A stretch of 26,151 nt of DNA, taken from NCBI GenBank assembly GCA_002383485.1, contig DFYY01000030.1:163-26313 (forward strand), given 5' to 3'. Below the pieces are notes generated by a model. It ran no database searches, had not been told where the DNA came from, and saw only the letters and a program-made list of their open reading frames with translations. This DNA is from Bacteroidales bacterium UBA4070. Lineage in GTDB: Bacteria; Bacteroidota; Bacteroidia; Bacteroidales; VadinHA17. Positions within the stretch are counted from its first letter, which is position 1, and each line of letters opens with the position of its first letter. Shown one piece after another: positions 1-7,432 of the stretch. A program made the translations under genes and the position numbers.

Positions 1-700
1 CAGCCGCACTCCAGCTTGTGTTAGAACTAATACTAAATGTGGTAATATCAGAATTTGATCCGACATTTTTGTTATTTGGGGTTACATACAGGTATGGAAG
101 TGTATAATTTACAGTTAGTTTGGGATGATTACTGTTGGAGTATCCATAAATGGTGCCAGCATCGTCACCTTCACGTGCAGCAAAATATATTCCCCACCAT
201 CCATCATTATTTTGGACACTATTTTGAAGATAAACACAAGCAAGGCCGTTTAGATTGGTAGTATAACCACCTGTAGTTCTCATTGCGGGGGAACAATCTG
301 CGTAAAAGATATTTGTTGAAGCTAAATCATTATTAATAGTGCCGACATTAGTCGATTCTAGTCTTGGATCAGATTTAAGGTGTACAATATAGAGACAATG
401 CATAGCGGTAGAAGAGGCTTCTTTTGTATATGTTATCAGTTCAACTGAATTGATTGTTGCATTTTGAGGTATGGAAGAAATATTAAAAATAGCCCATCCA
501 AAGAACCTATTGTTCAGAATATAATCGCCTGCTTTTATTTCATCATCTAATTTACCAGTGACCAGAGAGAATTGATTAACCCTACCAGTAGAAAACTTCT
601 CAGTAGTGGTATTACATGTATATGTGTACGTCTGCCCTGAAACTATATAGGTATCTGCTAATAACAGACTAAAAATAAGTATTGAAGAGAGCTTTTTCAT
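1..700 (-). CDS. Secreted protein entering a BACON-like domain (3' end beyond window)
   Basis: Read on the minus strand, an open frame starts at an ATG (complement of 698-700) and runs 233 codons to the window edge without a stop, so the C-terminus is missing. Residues 1-22 form a signal peptide (MKKLSS, then a hydrophobic stretch, then VSGQ). The middle part, with FGWAIFNISSIPQNATINSV, resembles the beta-sandwich DNRLRE/CBM-type domains in which a 'FDLSSIPxGATI' strand pair is typical. The last ~28 visible residues (LYVTPNNKNVGSNSDITTF, then SISSNTSWS) match the opening of a BACON domain, a carbohydrate- or mucin-associated Bacteroidota module. I infer an exported surface protein or glycan-related enzyme. 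Any catalytic part would lie outside the window. No clear SD or promoter was found upstream. Confidence 0.75.
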   Translation of the reverse strand, partial: MKKLSSILIFSLLLADTYIVSGQTYTYTCNTTTEKFSTGRVNQFSLVTGKLDDEIKAGDYILNNRFFGWAIFNISSIPQNATINSVELITYTKEASSTAMHCLYIVHLKSDPRLESTNVGTINNDLASTNIFYADCSPAMRTTGGYTTNLNGLACVYLQNSVQNNDGWWGIYFAAREGDDAGTIYGYSNSNHPKLTVNYTLPYLYVTPNNKNVGSNSDITTFSISSNTSWSAA

Positions 701-772
701 ATGCGAGTTATTGAAATTCTATTTCAAGTCTTCTTAATATTCAGCCTTCGATTTGATGGTTTGTTTACCATT

Positions 773-2071
773 ATCACGAGTGGGCATTTAAAACTCACTG
801 ATTATTAACCCTTTATTTTAAGTTCTTTGACACTATTGTAATCGCATCTTAAAATCTCTCCTTTTTGGGAGCTTTATCCGGCAATGAGATGCTGAGGATA
901 CGTAAGATTTCGTAGATTGAATGGCCAACTTTCAATTTGTAATCAACCAGGGCAACCAGACAAAAAGCGATGATTGCACTGTATATATGGATCTTTACTG
1001 TATTCATCGTTGTTACCTAGAAGGATTTAATTTTAAGATGTTGCTTCATCCATTTGAAGAACAGCTCTACTTCCCATCTTTTCTTGTAGAGAAAATAAGT
1101 TTCTGTGGCATTCAGCTCAGTGTTATTGGTCAGGCACACAAGGTCCTTATCATGCTCAGCATCATAGTATTTTATTCGTTGCAGCTTTGCAGGATATTCA
1201 TATAATGACTTGTAACCAAGCAACCTGCCAACTGATCATGGATGTCACCTGTTGTTTTGTCTGCTGCCCACGGGTACATTCTGTGTAACTGGAGGTTTTC
1301 TTTGCTTTTATACGAAGAACGACCTGTCGTCAACTATTCTGTGCAATCTATGAAAGTCGGTGTAGTCTTTGTCGCTAACATAAAAGCTACCTCTCTCGCA
1401 AGGAATGAGCCTCATGATGTTAAGCATCATGTTGTGCTTTGGATAAAGCCGGGATTAAAGGTCTTAATTTCAAAGAGGGTGTGAAGTATTATCCCTCCCT
1501 TATGCTTCCTGAACTCAACCCACCAAAATATACTCAAACAAAGGTCTATGGTCGTGGATTCAAGTGCATAAACATTTCATCAATTGATATTTCAAAGTCA
1601 TTCCTGTAATAGCTTCTGCGAGCTTCTTTAATCAGCACGTAGCCAAACTCGTCAAAAATCTTACAGTTTCTTTTCTCGTTTGCCGTACCAAGATTTCTGC
1701 TTGAGACATTCCAGCCAAAACCCAGATGATAGTACTTTAATTTTTGTGCCTAAAGGCTCAGCATCAAATCTCGCATACTGTTTCTTGAAGTCAGTTGCCC
1801 GAACACCATACAGAGCATTTGATTCCAGCATGTAATTGATCTTATGCGTTTATTACCCTTATACTTTTCAACGATTCTGTCAAATACCCTGCGTGGTAAA
1901 AATCTGTAATTTGAGCGGAGACATACTTGCCTTGATTCATGGATTGACGCTGTTCATAAAGCAAAAATCCATCATTTCATTTCAAATCGTCACGCTCGAA
2001 AAAAATGCTGCGGATGCGATTATTACATAATTTCAAAGAACGATTATAATTTTCTAATGCCCATTAGTGAT
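773..2071 (-). mobile_element. Decayed IS4-family insertion sequence (DUF4372 type)
   Basis: The element is bounded by imperfect inverted repeats. The left end at 773 reads ATCACGAGTGGGCATTTAAA. The complement of the right end at 2071 reads ATCACTAATGGGCATTAGAA. Between them lies one transposase gene on the minus strand covering nearly the whole element, which is the usual layout of a ~1.3 kb IS4-group IS. I saw no clean target-site duplication flanking the ends, as expected for an old copy. The transposase is broken by several frameshifts, so the copy is not autonomous. Confidence 0.8.
805..1940 (-). pseudogene. Frameshifted IS4-family transposase
   Basis: Reading minus-strand frames in sequence recovers a nearly complete IS4 transposase. 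It starts MNQGKYV at 1940, then 'FLPRRVFDRIVEKYKGNKRI', 'CWNQMLCMVFGQLTSRNSMR' and 'YHLGFGWNVSSRNLGTANEK'. Next come a GSFYVSDKDYTDFHRLHRIV segment (second catalytic Asp region) and an intact 68-codon C-terminal block. That block holds the IS4 signature Y-x2-R-x3-E-x6-K in YKKRWEVELFFKWMK. After another shift the frame ends VKELKIKG-stop at 805. The span (~379 codons) equals a full family member, so the gene decayed by small indels rather than truncation. At least four frame changes are needed, so it is inactive. Confidence 0.85.
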
Positions 2072-2099
2072 TTAATTTGGTTAATTATTAGGCTATTTA

Positions 2100-2987
2100 T
2101 CAGTCTAAGAGCTCATTAAATTCCTGATCTTCTCTCAACTTGGTTACTACTTCATCAAGGATTATGATGTAGTCAATAAAAAAGCCTTTATTTGAATACT
2201 CCTTATAATCATTTTTCCTGCTTGACTTGAATGCCTTTTTATCGTTGATAGAGTAGTAGTGCTTACGAAGTAACTCAACCTGATCATAAAAGTCTGATGT
2301 CTTTCCGCTGTATATGCTGCTGAAATCTTTATTAAACAATATGTTGCCTCTGTCTTTCAAAACAATGGTAACGTTGCAGTTTTGGGAGACACTACCTCCG
2401 CCTCCATATAATCCTACTTCGGTTTTGCTGTATAAATCATTAATAAAGATTTCAAGATGATAGTCACTGATTCCGTCATTTTGGAATCCATTCGCCAAAA
2501 GGATTTGAGATAGAGTCTTTTCGACATAACTATATATTATCTTTCCCTCATCCTTTATTTCGGTTGTAGGCTGTACAATCAAACCAACAGCTCTTGCAGC
2601 CTTTGAAGGTGCTTTTCCAACGATCAGCTGTTCCTGCCTTTTGTCCAGAACAGAGAAGCTTATATTACTCTTCACTATACCAGTTGAGGATTGTGTTGAG
2701 GATTGTGTTGTCTGAGTGGCACTTATAGGATCATTTGTCTCTTCTGTTTTGAATACTTCCCTTGTTCCATTTTCATAAATGATCATAAAAACATTATTCA
2801 GAGCAATTTTTCTTATTACAGAGTCTTCTGATACTCCATAGTTGAAGTAATCAACCGTATCTGTTTTTATCTCATATATTTTGACCTTTAACTCAGTGCC
2901 GTCAGTTTTGTATAATACATCCTGAGACTTGGCGCCTGTAAGAGTAAATAGAAACCCTATCATTAATAATAGATACCTCATTTTCAT
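2100..2987 (-). CDS. Exported protein with IYENGTREVF-type N-terminal domain and YajG-like C-terminal region
   Basis: This is a 295-residue protein with a signal peptide (about residues 1-21, ending GAKSQ). Residues 22-80 form a small beta-rich domain: VLYKTDGTELKVKIYEI, then a hydrophobic strand, ending MIIYENGTREVF. The same domain opens the upstream neighbour. After a Thr/Ser/Gln-rich linker (~85-105), the region ~108-230 (SVLDKRQEQLIVGKAP, later VEKTLSQILLANGFQNDGIS and VTIVLKDRGNILFNKDF) looks like the lipoprotein YajG fold: a 'DxR' strand, an amphipathic helix ending in NGF, then paired strands. That assignment is inference from pattern only. A 17-nt gap separates it from the gene at 3005-3670, suggesting co-transcription. 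There is no lipobox, so periplasmic or secreted location is likely. Function unknown. Confidence 0.8.
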   Translation of the reverse strand: MKMRYLLLMIGFLFTLTGAKSQDVLYKTDGTELKVKIYEIKTDTVDYFNYGVSEDSVIRKIALNNVFMIIYENGTREVFKTEETNDPISATQTTQSSTQSSTGIVKSNISFSVLDKRQEQLIVGKAPSKAARAVGLIVQPTTEIKDEGKIIYSYVEKTLSQILLANGFQNDGISDYHLEIFINDLYSKTEVGLYGGGGSVSQNCNVTIVLKDRGNILFNKDFSSIYSGKTSDFYDQVELLRKHYYSINDKKAFKSSRKNDYKEYSNKGFFIDYIIILDEVVTKLREDQEFNELLD

Positions 2988-3004
2988 TTCTTTGAATTTG
3001 TTAG

Positions 3005-3670
3005 TTATTCAGCTGCTGATAGTATCAGGAGAGCTACTGCAACGTTTACCGCCACCCCAATCCCGAAATTTGTCCAGACCTTTTTTGACTTGATTCTTCT
3101 TGCTTCCTGAGAGTAACACTGATAATAAGTTGAATTTCTTAAGAGATCCGTGTCAGGTACCGAGAAAGAGCTTGACTGAGGATCAGATGTTGAACAAGCA
3201 ATCGCAGGGATTATTCCTATTATGGCGCCTCCCAAAATTGTTGCGGCACCAGTCCATGTTGCAGCCTCCTTGTATCCTGTATAGTACCTCGATGCATCTT
3301 GTTGCCCTTGAAAACAGAGATCCTGGTTGCTGGTTCGGCTAAGAAATGCCTCAGCAGGTTCCTGGCGTGGTAAGAGCTCCTCCTGAGTTCTGGGTTCAGT
3401 GACTGGTCTGTCCTCTTTTCTGAATACTTCACGAGTACCATTCTCGTAGATGATCATGAATACCTCGGGCAATGGGATATTACGTAAGGGGCCATCTAAT
3501 TGCTCGAATTTCTTATACTTGATGGTCTCACTTGTAAGCTCTATTATCTTTGTTTTTAACTCCGTTCCGTTATTCAGATATATTATATCCTGGCAGAAAA
3601 CGGCAGGCATGCACATTAAGATGAATATTGTCAGGACTATTAGTTTTATAGGTTGTTTTTTCATAATCAA
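3005..3670 (-). CDS. Exported or membrane protein with IYENGTREVF domain and two C-terminal membrane segments
   Basis: This is a 221-residue protein. The start could be the first ATG or the one two codons in (MKKQPIK at 3664), which fits the signal peptide better. Residues ~27-85 repeat the domain of the downstream gene (DIIYLNNGTELKTKIIELTS, then MIIYENGTREVFRKED). A charged linker follows. Then come two hydrophobic stretches (TGAATILGGAIIGIIPAIA and FGIGVAVNVAVALLILSAA) separated by a ~40-residue loop with two Cys residues. I recognise no named family. The layout suggests a periplasmic sensing or anchor domain tethered by a C-terminal hairpin. It is the first gene of a likely two-gene unit with 2100-2987, and the shared domain implies duplication followed by C-terminal divergence. 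Confidence 0.78.
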   Translation of the reverse strand: MIMKKQPIKLIVLTIFILMCMPAVFCQDIIYLNNGTELKTKIIELTSETIKYKKFEQLDGPLRNIPLPEVFMIIYENGTREVFRKEDRPVTEPRTQEELLPRQEPAEAFLSRTSNQDLCFQGQQDASRYYTGYKEAATWTGAATILGGAIIGIIPAIACSTSDPQSSSFSVPDTDLLRNSTYYQCYSQEARRIKSKKVWTNFGIGVAVNVAVALLILSAAE

Positions 3671-3887
3671 TTGATATTTCTTTTTAAGCCGTGACAGATT
3701 ATTTCAATCAGTAAAAAAGCAGATGATGCTCACTGTCCAAATCATTATTAAGCTTAAACATCATGAATTGAAGACCTTATCAAAGGTCAATAAAGTTTGA
3801 GAAACCATCAATCATTAGCGTTAAGTATATAACCTAATGGTCGATGAGTATTAATTGTAAAGAATGGGATGTATTGAGAGCTCTATA

Positions 3888-5981
3888 TCACGAATTGGAA
3901 AGCGGAAGTTCAATAATTGCCCCCGTCCCCAGTATTTCTCCTTTTGGGCCTGTAATATTTTTTATAGAACTGGTTATCCTTGTTTTTTCAAGCCTGTAAT
4001 AAAGGTCTGCAAGTTCTTTGATAATTAATAATCCTTTGCCTGTCCCTGCTGATGATTTTCCGTCTGTAATCAGTCCTGGGCCATTGTCTTCTATCGCTAT
4101 TGAAACCAGGGCTTTATCTTGCCTTATTTTAATAGTTAATATTCCGCCTTCACCCCTCTTTCTGAGACCATACTTGACGGAGTTTTCAACAAAGGTGTGG
4201 AGGAGAGTCCGGGGAATCTTCAACTCCATATCTACTCCGGAGTCTATATCAATGGAATATTTAAAGGAGTTGTCAAGCCTGAAACGTTCAATGTCAAGGT
4301 AGTTTCTGATGAAATCAATTTCTTCTTCCAGAGTAATGACTATGTTATCTGAACTTATAACAGTCTGCCGTATTAGTTTGGCATATTTGCCAAATATGTA
4401 GTCTGCTTTTTGCCTGTTTGCCTCATTTAAGTACAGGCTGCCGATAGAATTCAGGACATTGAGCGTAAAATGCGGGTCAATCTGGTTTTTGATTGCTTTC
4501 ATCTGAAGTGAAGCAATCTCTCTCTCGGTGGCTAGTTTAAGGTCCAGACGGTGTTTCTGTATCCGATATATTGCACTAATGAACAGAAATAAAATGAAAT
4601 AGGACACGAAAAGAACGGGAAACCTTAGATAATAGAATAGATTCTTTTCATATGACAGAAACCAGCCTTGCCTCTCCAGTTGAATATGAATCAATGGTTT
4701 GTGTTCAGGAGCTGTTACTTGTGAAATGATGAAGTTGCTCCCCCCTACGTTAATTTGGTATTCAGTTGTATTTCTAAAATCTGTCTGGCACATAACCAGT
4801 GAATTGCCTCCTCTACCGATGAACAGATACTCGTCTTTGCCGTTTAGGTCTGCATCCAGACAGGCGATAGGTTTGCATTGTTCCAGGGCCGGCAATTTAT
4901 AAGTTTGAACAGTGTTAAATGCAGTGTCAATTTGTTCCACTATGCCATCACTGTTCCTGAGGAAGTAGAATGATTTTGCATTGCCATCTTCACCTGGAAA
5001 AATATTGGCGAAGATAGGTTCAAAATCTACTGCTTCCACTTCGCTAACCTTATCGCCATTCTCATTATACAGGTAAAACATGGACTTTGAGTCAGCCGTA
5101 CCGAAATATTCATGAAAAACCACATACATTGCGGTTTCCTTATCCTTGATTGGAATGGCAATTAGTCTAGAAGGATATTCGCCTATTTTAATAGGATTAA
5201 AAACGAACTCCAGATCATCATTGAGTAACATGAACCAGGAATAAATGTCACTGTAAGGTGACGCTTCATCAATGTTACCAGTTGCCTGGGTTGAAAGAAG
5301 AAAAGAATAATCATCCGATTCACCTGGTTCATCAATCATAATGCATTGACCAATAGTTGCAAAACTATCAGGTGATTTAATAAGCGAGTCGCTGGGAATA
5401 ATGTATCTGTAAAGATTTCTTGGCTGAACACTGTAGCCTGTATTGACATAGAAGACCAGATCTTTTGTTAAGAGATCTGAGTTGACAGTCATCCCAACAG
5501 GTACAAAATTTGGCGTGTCAGTGCTTTGAGATGGCTTATGCCAATAGTCGATAATCCTGTTGTATACCAAGGCATTGCGATGCCCAAAAGGATCAAGGAC
5601 ACTAATGAAAAGAGTTGTATCGCTTATCGTAAAAATATATATCTCTTTACATTCATCATTATTATAGTCCCCAAAATATACAGATTGAATACTGCTGGGA
5701 TGGTATGCCACGTTGTACTGGTCCATCACTTTAACCTCTTTATAAACAATCACTTTTGTCTGTCCCGGGTCATTCAGGTCCAGAGAGATTTTCTCACTGG
5801 AACCGTCAGAATCAAGATCGCAATAAAGGAAGTAATTATTCTGAGGATAGAAATCCTGTGAGATGGTCCTGAGACTGTATTTCGAGACACGTAGTGGGAC
5901 GAAAATGATCAATATGATCCACACAATCAGACTTATAAAAGCGGGGTGATAGAGGATTTCAAGTATCCTTCCTCTACACAT
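3888..5981 (-). CDS. LytS/YehU-type sensor histidine kinase with FG-GAP-like periplasmic sensor
   Basis: The protein has 697 residues. A membrane segment at ~13-31 is followed by a ~420-residue extracytoplasmic domain. Three calcium-loop-like motifs of the FG-GAP/VCBS kind are visible: CDLDSDG (55-60), GDYNNDECKE (from 104) and LDADLNGKDE (from 375). They suggest a beta-propeller. A second membrane segment (~454-474) leads into a His_kinase (PF06580-like) module with QIDPHFTLNVLNS, the phospho-acceptor being His504. An HATPase_c domain follows (HTFVENSVKYGL N-box; EDNGPGL; GTGKGL). The usual family motif is NPHFLFN; here it is DPHFTLN. The coding sequence overlaps the end of the response regulator gene by 8 nt, so the two are translationally coupled. 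The ligand is unknown. Confidence 0.92.
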   Translation of the reverse strand: MCRGRILEILYHPAFISLIVWIILIIFVPLRVSKYSLRTISQDFYPQNNYFLYCDLDSDGSSEKISLDLNDPGQTKVIVYKEVKVMDQYNVAYHPSSIQSVYFGDYNNDECKEIYIFTISDTTLFISVLDPFGHRNALVYNRIIDYWHKPSQSTDTPNFVPVGMTVNSDLLTKDLVFYVNTGYSVQPRNLYRYIIPSDSLIKSPDSFATIGQCIMIDEPGESDDYSFLLSTQATGNIDEASPYSDIYSWFMLLNDDLEFVFNPIKIGEYPSRLIAIPIKDKETAMYVVFHEYFGTADSKSMFYLYNENGDKVSEVEAVDFEPIFANIFPGEDGNAKSFYFLRNSDGIVEQIDTAFNTVQTYKLPALEQCKPIACLDADLNGKDEYLFIGRGGNSLVMCQTDFRNTTEYQINVGGSNFIISQVTAPEHKPLIHIQLERQGWFLSYEKNLFYYLRFPVLFVSYFILFLFISAIYRIQKHRLDLKLATEREIASLQMKAIKNQIDPHFTLNVLNSIGSLYLNEANRQKADYIFGKYAKLIRQTVISSDNIVITLEEEIDFIRNYLDIERFRLDNSFKYSIDIDSGVDMELKIPRTLLHTFVENSVKYGLRKRGEGGILTIKIRQDKALVSIAIEDNGPGLITDGKSSAGTGKGLLIIKELADLYYRLEKTRITSSIKNITGPKGEILGTGAIIELPLSNS

Positions 5982-6570
5982 GGGAGATATTGTTCATTCT
6001 AAAAAGATCAAATACTGATCTTGCACCAGTTTTTTTTAATATGTTACGCCGGTGTGTATTAACCGTGTTAAGACTAATGTAAAGACGTTCAGCAATCTCC
6101 TCACTTTTGGCACCTGCCAGAACCATCTGGAGAATTTCCCTCTCCCTTCCGGTTAATTCCGGAAAATTGCCATTAAGCTTTGAATGTCCGTTAGAGGTTT
6201 TTTGAACAAGTCGGTCAATAGTGATCTTTAACTCATCAATATCTACCGGCTTTACAATGTAGTCAAATACTTCATGCTTAATGGCTTTAATTGAATACTG
6301 CGGATGCCCTGTGACCATTATCACATTAGGTCTGCACTGATTGATGTCCAGCCTGTCAAGTATTTCGAAACCCGAAAGGTCGTTGGCAAGCTCAACATCA
6401 AGAAAAAGAACATCTGGCCTGTTCTCAAAAATATATCCCAGTGCTTTTTGAGAGTTAGTGAAGCAATTTGCTACAAAAACGTTCTGAAATGAGGTTAGAA
6501 GTTTCTTCAGTCTTTCACAAGAACAGTACTCATCATCCAGAATTATAGCATGAAGCGGCTTCATCGTCAA
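5974..6570 (-). CDS. Response regulator: receiver plus LuxR/NarL-type HTH
   Basis: The protein has 198 residues. The receiver (~6-125) has the acidic pair Asp12/Asp13, phospho-acceptor Asp58 (VLFLDVEL), Thr87 and Lys107 in DYIVKPVD. The wording of the receiver (DDE at the start, FDYIVKP near the end) is like LytTR-type regulators, which normally pair with PF06580 kinases. The C-terminal half (~136-195), LTGREREILQMVLAGAKSEE and then LYISLNTVNTHRRNILKK, is a typical LuxR/NarL DNA-binding HTH. The gene is first in the operon and its end overlaps the kinase start by 8 nt. It likely activates or represses genes in response to that kinase. Targets are unknown; the secreted paralog pair just downstream on the same strand is a candidate by position only. 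Confidence 0.93.
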   Translation of the reverse strand: MTMKPLHAIILDDEYCSCERLKKLLTSFQNVFVANCFTNSQKALGYIFENRPDVLFLDVELANDLSGFEILDRLDINQCRPNVIMVTGHPQYSIKAIKHEVFDYIVKPVDIDELKITIDRLVQKTSNGHSKLNGNFPELTGREREILQMVLAGAKSEEIAERLYISLNTVNTHRRNILKKTGARSVFDLFRMNNISHV

Positions 6571-6600
6571 GCTCGTATTTGCTTTGAATCTGATTCAAGC

Positions 6601-6631
6601 CCAATCTATAAAAAAAGAAGATTTTCTGCAA
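6601..6631 (-). promoter_or_regulatory. Candidate Bacteroidota-type promoter for the two-component operon
   Basis: On the minus strand, TTG (complement of 6629-6631) is followed after 20 nt by TAGATTGG (complement of 6601-6608). This is one mismatch from the -7 consensus TAnnTTTG and lies ~30 nt upstream of the regulator start at 6570. Spacing fits the -33/-7 arrangement of the Bacteroidota primary sigma factor. Confidence 0.4.
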
Positions 6632-6716
6632 CATGGTTTTGACGGATACATTGATTATATTTATAAATGCTTTAATTTTGCTTTACTTTTGGAATTCCAA
6701 TCATACAGAATCAATA

Positions 6717-6750
6717 AAAAATGAGGCTGACCCGTTAAAGGTTGCCAGCC
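6717..6750. repeat. Degenerate hairpin resembling the neighbouring terminator
   Basis: An A-run followed by TGAGGCTGACCCGTTAAAGG and then TTGCCAGCCCC can form an imperfect stem (GGCTG with CAGCC, ACC with GGT). The opening, A-run plus GAGGCTGACC, is nearly the same as the start of the perfect hairpin at 6814-6844. It may be an older duplicate of that terminator. Confidence 0.35.
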
Positions 6751-6809
6751 CCGGCGGCCTGGCAGTAAATGAAACCCTGATTCTTCAGGATTGGTTAAAT
6801 ACCGGAGGT

Positions 6810-6844
6810 AAAAAAGAGGCTGACCTGTTGCAGGTCAGCCTCTT
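6810..6844 (-). terminator. Strong bidirectional hairpin terminator
   Basis: A perfect 14-bp stem (6814-6827 paired with 6831-6844) with loop TTG. On the minus strand the stem is followed by a T run (complement of 6810-6815), so it best serves the leftward M28 peptidase gene ending at 7433. The group II intron remnant now lies between the gene and its terminator. On the plus strand the stem is followed only by a short pyrimidine stretch and then the intron 5' end. Confidence 0.75.
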
Positions 6845-6963
6845 CTGTGCGTGCGCCCGGCATGAGCGATAACTTTAGGGTGAGAGTCCCGAACGCGCCC
6901 TGACAGTGGGAAGCGTTAGCTGAAGGCAAGGGTGCCCACCGTGAGGTGGGATCTGAAGGAAGC

Positions 6964-7200
6964 CGGAGGCTACGTATGGTTATTTGGAAACAATGGAAAC
7001 GGATAAAGACCAAGATAGCTAACCTCATTAAGCTGGGCGTTAAGAAACAAATGGCTTATGAGTGGGCGAATACGAGGAAAGGCTATTGGCACATTGCTGG
7101 CAGTTTTATCCTCGACACTGCTATTACCACTGAGCGTCTCCGCCTTGCCGGTTACGTTTTCTTCTCGGACTTCTACAGTAAGGTGAAAGTTGTATCTTAG
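6964..7200 (+). pseudogene. C-terminal remnant of group II intron maturase/reverse transcriptase
   Basis: The codons read RRLRMVIWKQWKRIKTKIAN, then LIKLGVKKQMAYEWANTRKG, YWHIAGSFIL and a tail ending RLAGYVFFSDFYSKVKVVS-stop. This is the maturase (domain X) end typical of intron-encoded proteins (IWKQWKR; W-A-x-T-R-K-G-Y-W; T-x-E-R-L-x-x-A-G-Y). The reverse-transcriptase motifs, including YADD, are absent, because the reading frame begins where the internal deletion joins domain I sequence (around 6965-6972). The open frame runs back to an ATG at 6946 that lies in intron RNA sequence, so it is not a genuine start. No endonuclease domain follows the maturase end. Confidence 0.85.
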
Positions 7201-7201
7201 G

Positions 7202-7293
7202 GAACCGCCGTATACGAGACCCGTACGTACGGTGGTGTGAGAGGTCGGAAAATGAAATAGGAGGAAACCTATTTCATTTTCCTCCTACTCGAT
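7202..7293 (+). ncRNA. Group II intron domains V and VI
   Basis: Domain V: ACCGCCGTA (7205-7213) pairs with TACGGTGGT (7228-7236) with one G-U. There is a distal stem with an apical loop near GAGAC, and a two-nucleotide CG bulge (7226-7227) on the 3' strand, as in catalytic domain V. Domain VI: a perfect 13-bp stem, 7249-7261 with 7268-7280, loop AGGAAA, then CCTCCTACTCGAT, which holds the candidate branch-point A in CCTACTC. The distal loop of domain V seems slightly short compared with a GNRA-capped stem, which could mean a small deletion. Confidence 0.75.
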
Positions 7294-7432
7294 TCAAACA
7301 GAATAGAAAAACAGTGATTGTGTTCAGCCCTGCGTCAGCTACCGGTGAACCAGACCGGGAACCTGATGACGGAGGGCCGGACCAGGGATCATAACCCTGA
7401 GGACAGCTGCCCGGAACGTCCGGAACAACTTT

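Larger units (their letters stand above)
6847..7293 (+). mobile_element. Internally deleted group II intron (probably class C)
   Basis: The 5' end has GTGCGCCCGGCATGAGCG (from 6851; the extra GTGC at 6847 makes the exact boundary uncertain by 4 nt), fitting the group II GTGYG rule. It matches the intron start at 26129 with one difference in 23 nt. The stretch to ~6970 is domain I-like structured RNA sequence. The sequence then passes directly into the C-terminal codons of a maturase ORF, followed by domains V and VI and a 3' end at CTACTCGAT (7293), consistent with the 3' AY rule. At ~450 nt it lacks the reverse-transcriptase core and most of domains I-IV. Insertion just 3' of a terminator hairpin and a maturase without an endonuclease domain are features of class C introns; the class itself is inference. 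Confidence 0.85.

Noticed and set aside
1242..1484. Plus-strand open frame of 80 codons
   Set aside because: Antisense to the decayed IS4 transposase; no independent support.
6633..6872. 79-codon open frame on the plus strand
   Set aside because: Runs through both terminator-like hairpins and into the intron 5' end; the hydrophobic start is not enough to support a gene.
6946..6963. ATG as start of a small independent protein ending at 7200
   Set aside because: This ATG lies in intron domain I sequence; the conserved part is only the maturase tail from ~6964, so it is a deletion product.
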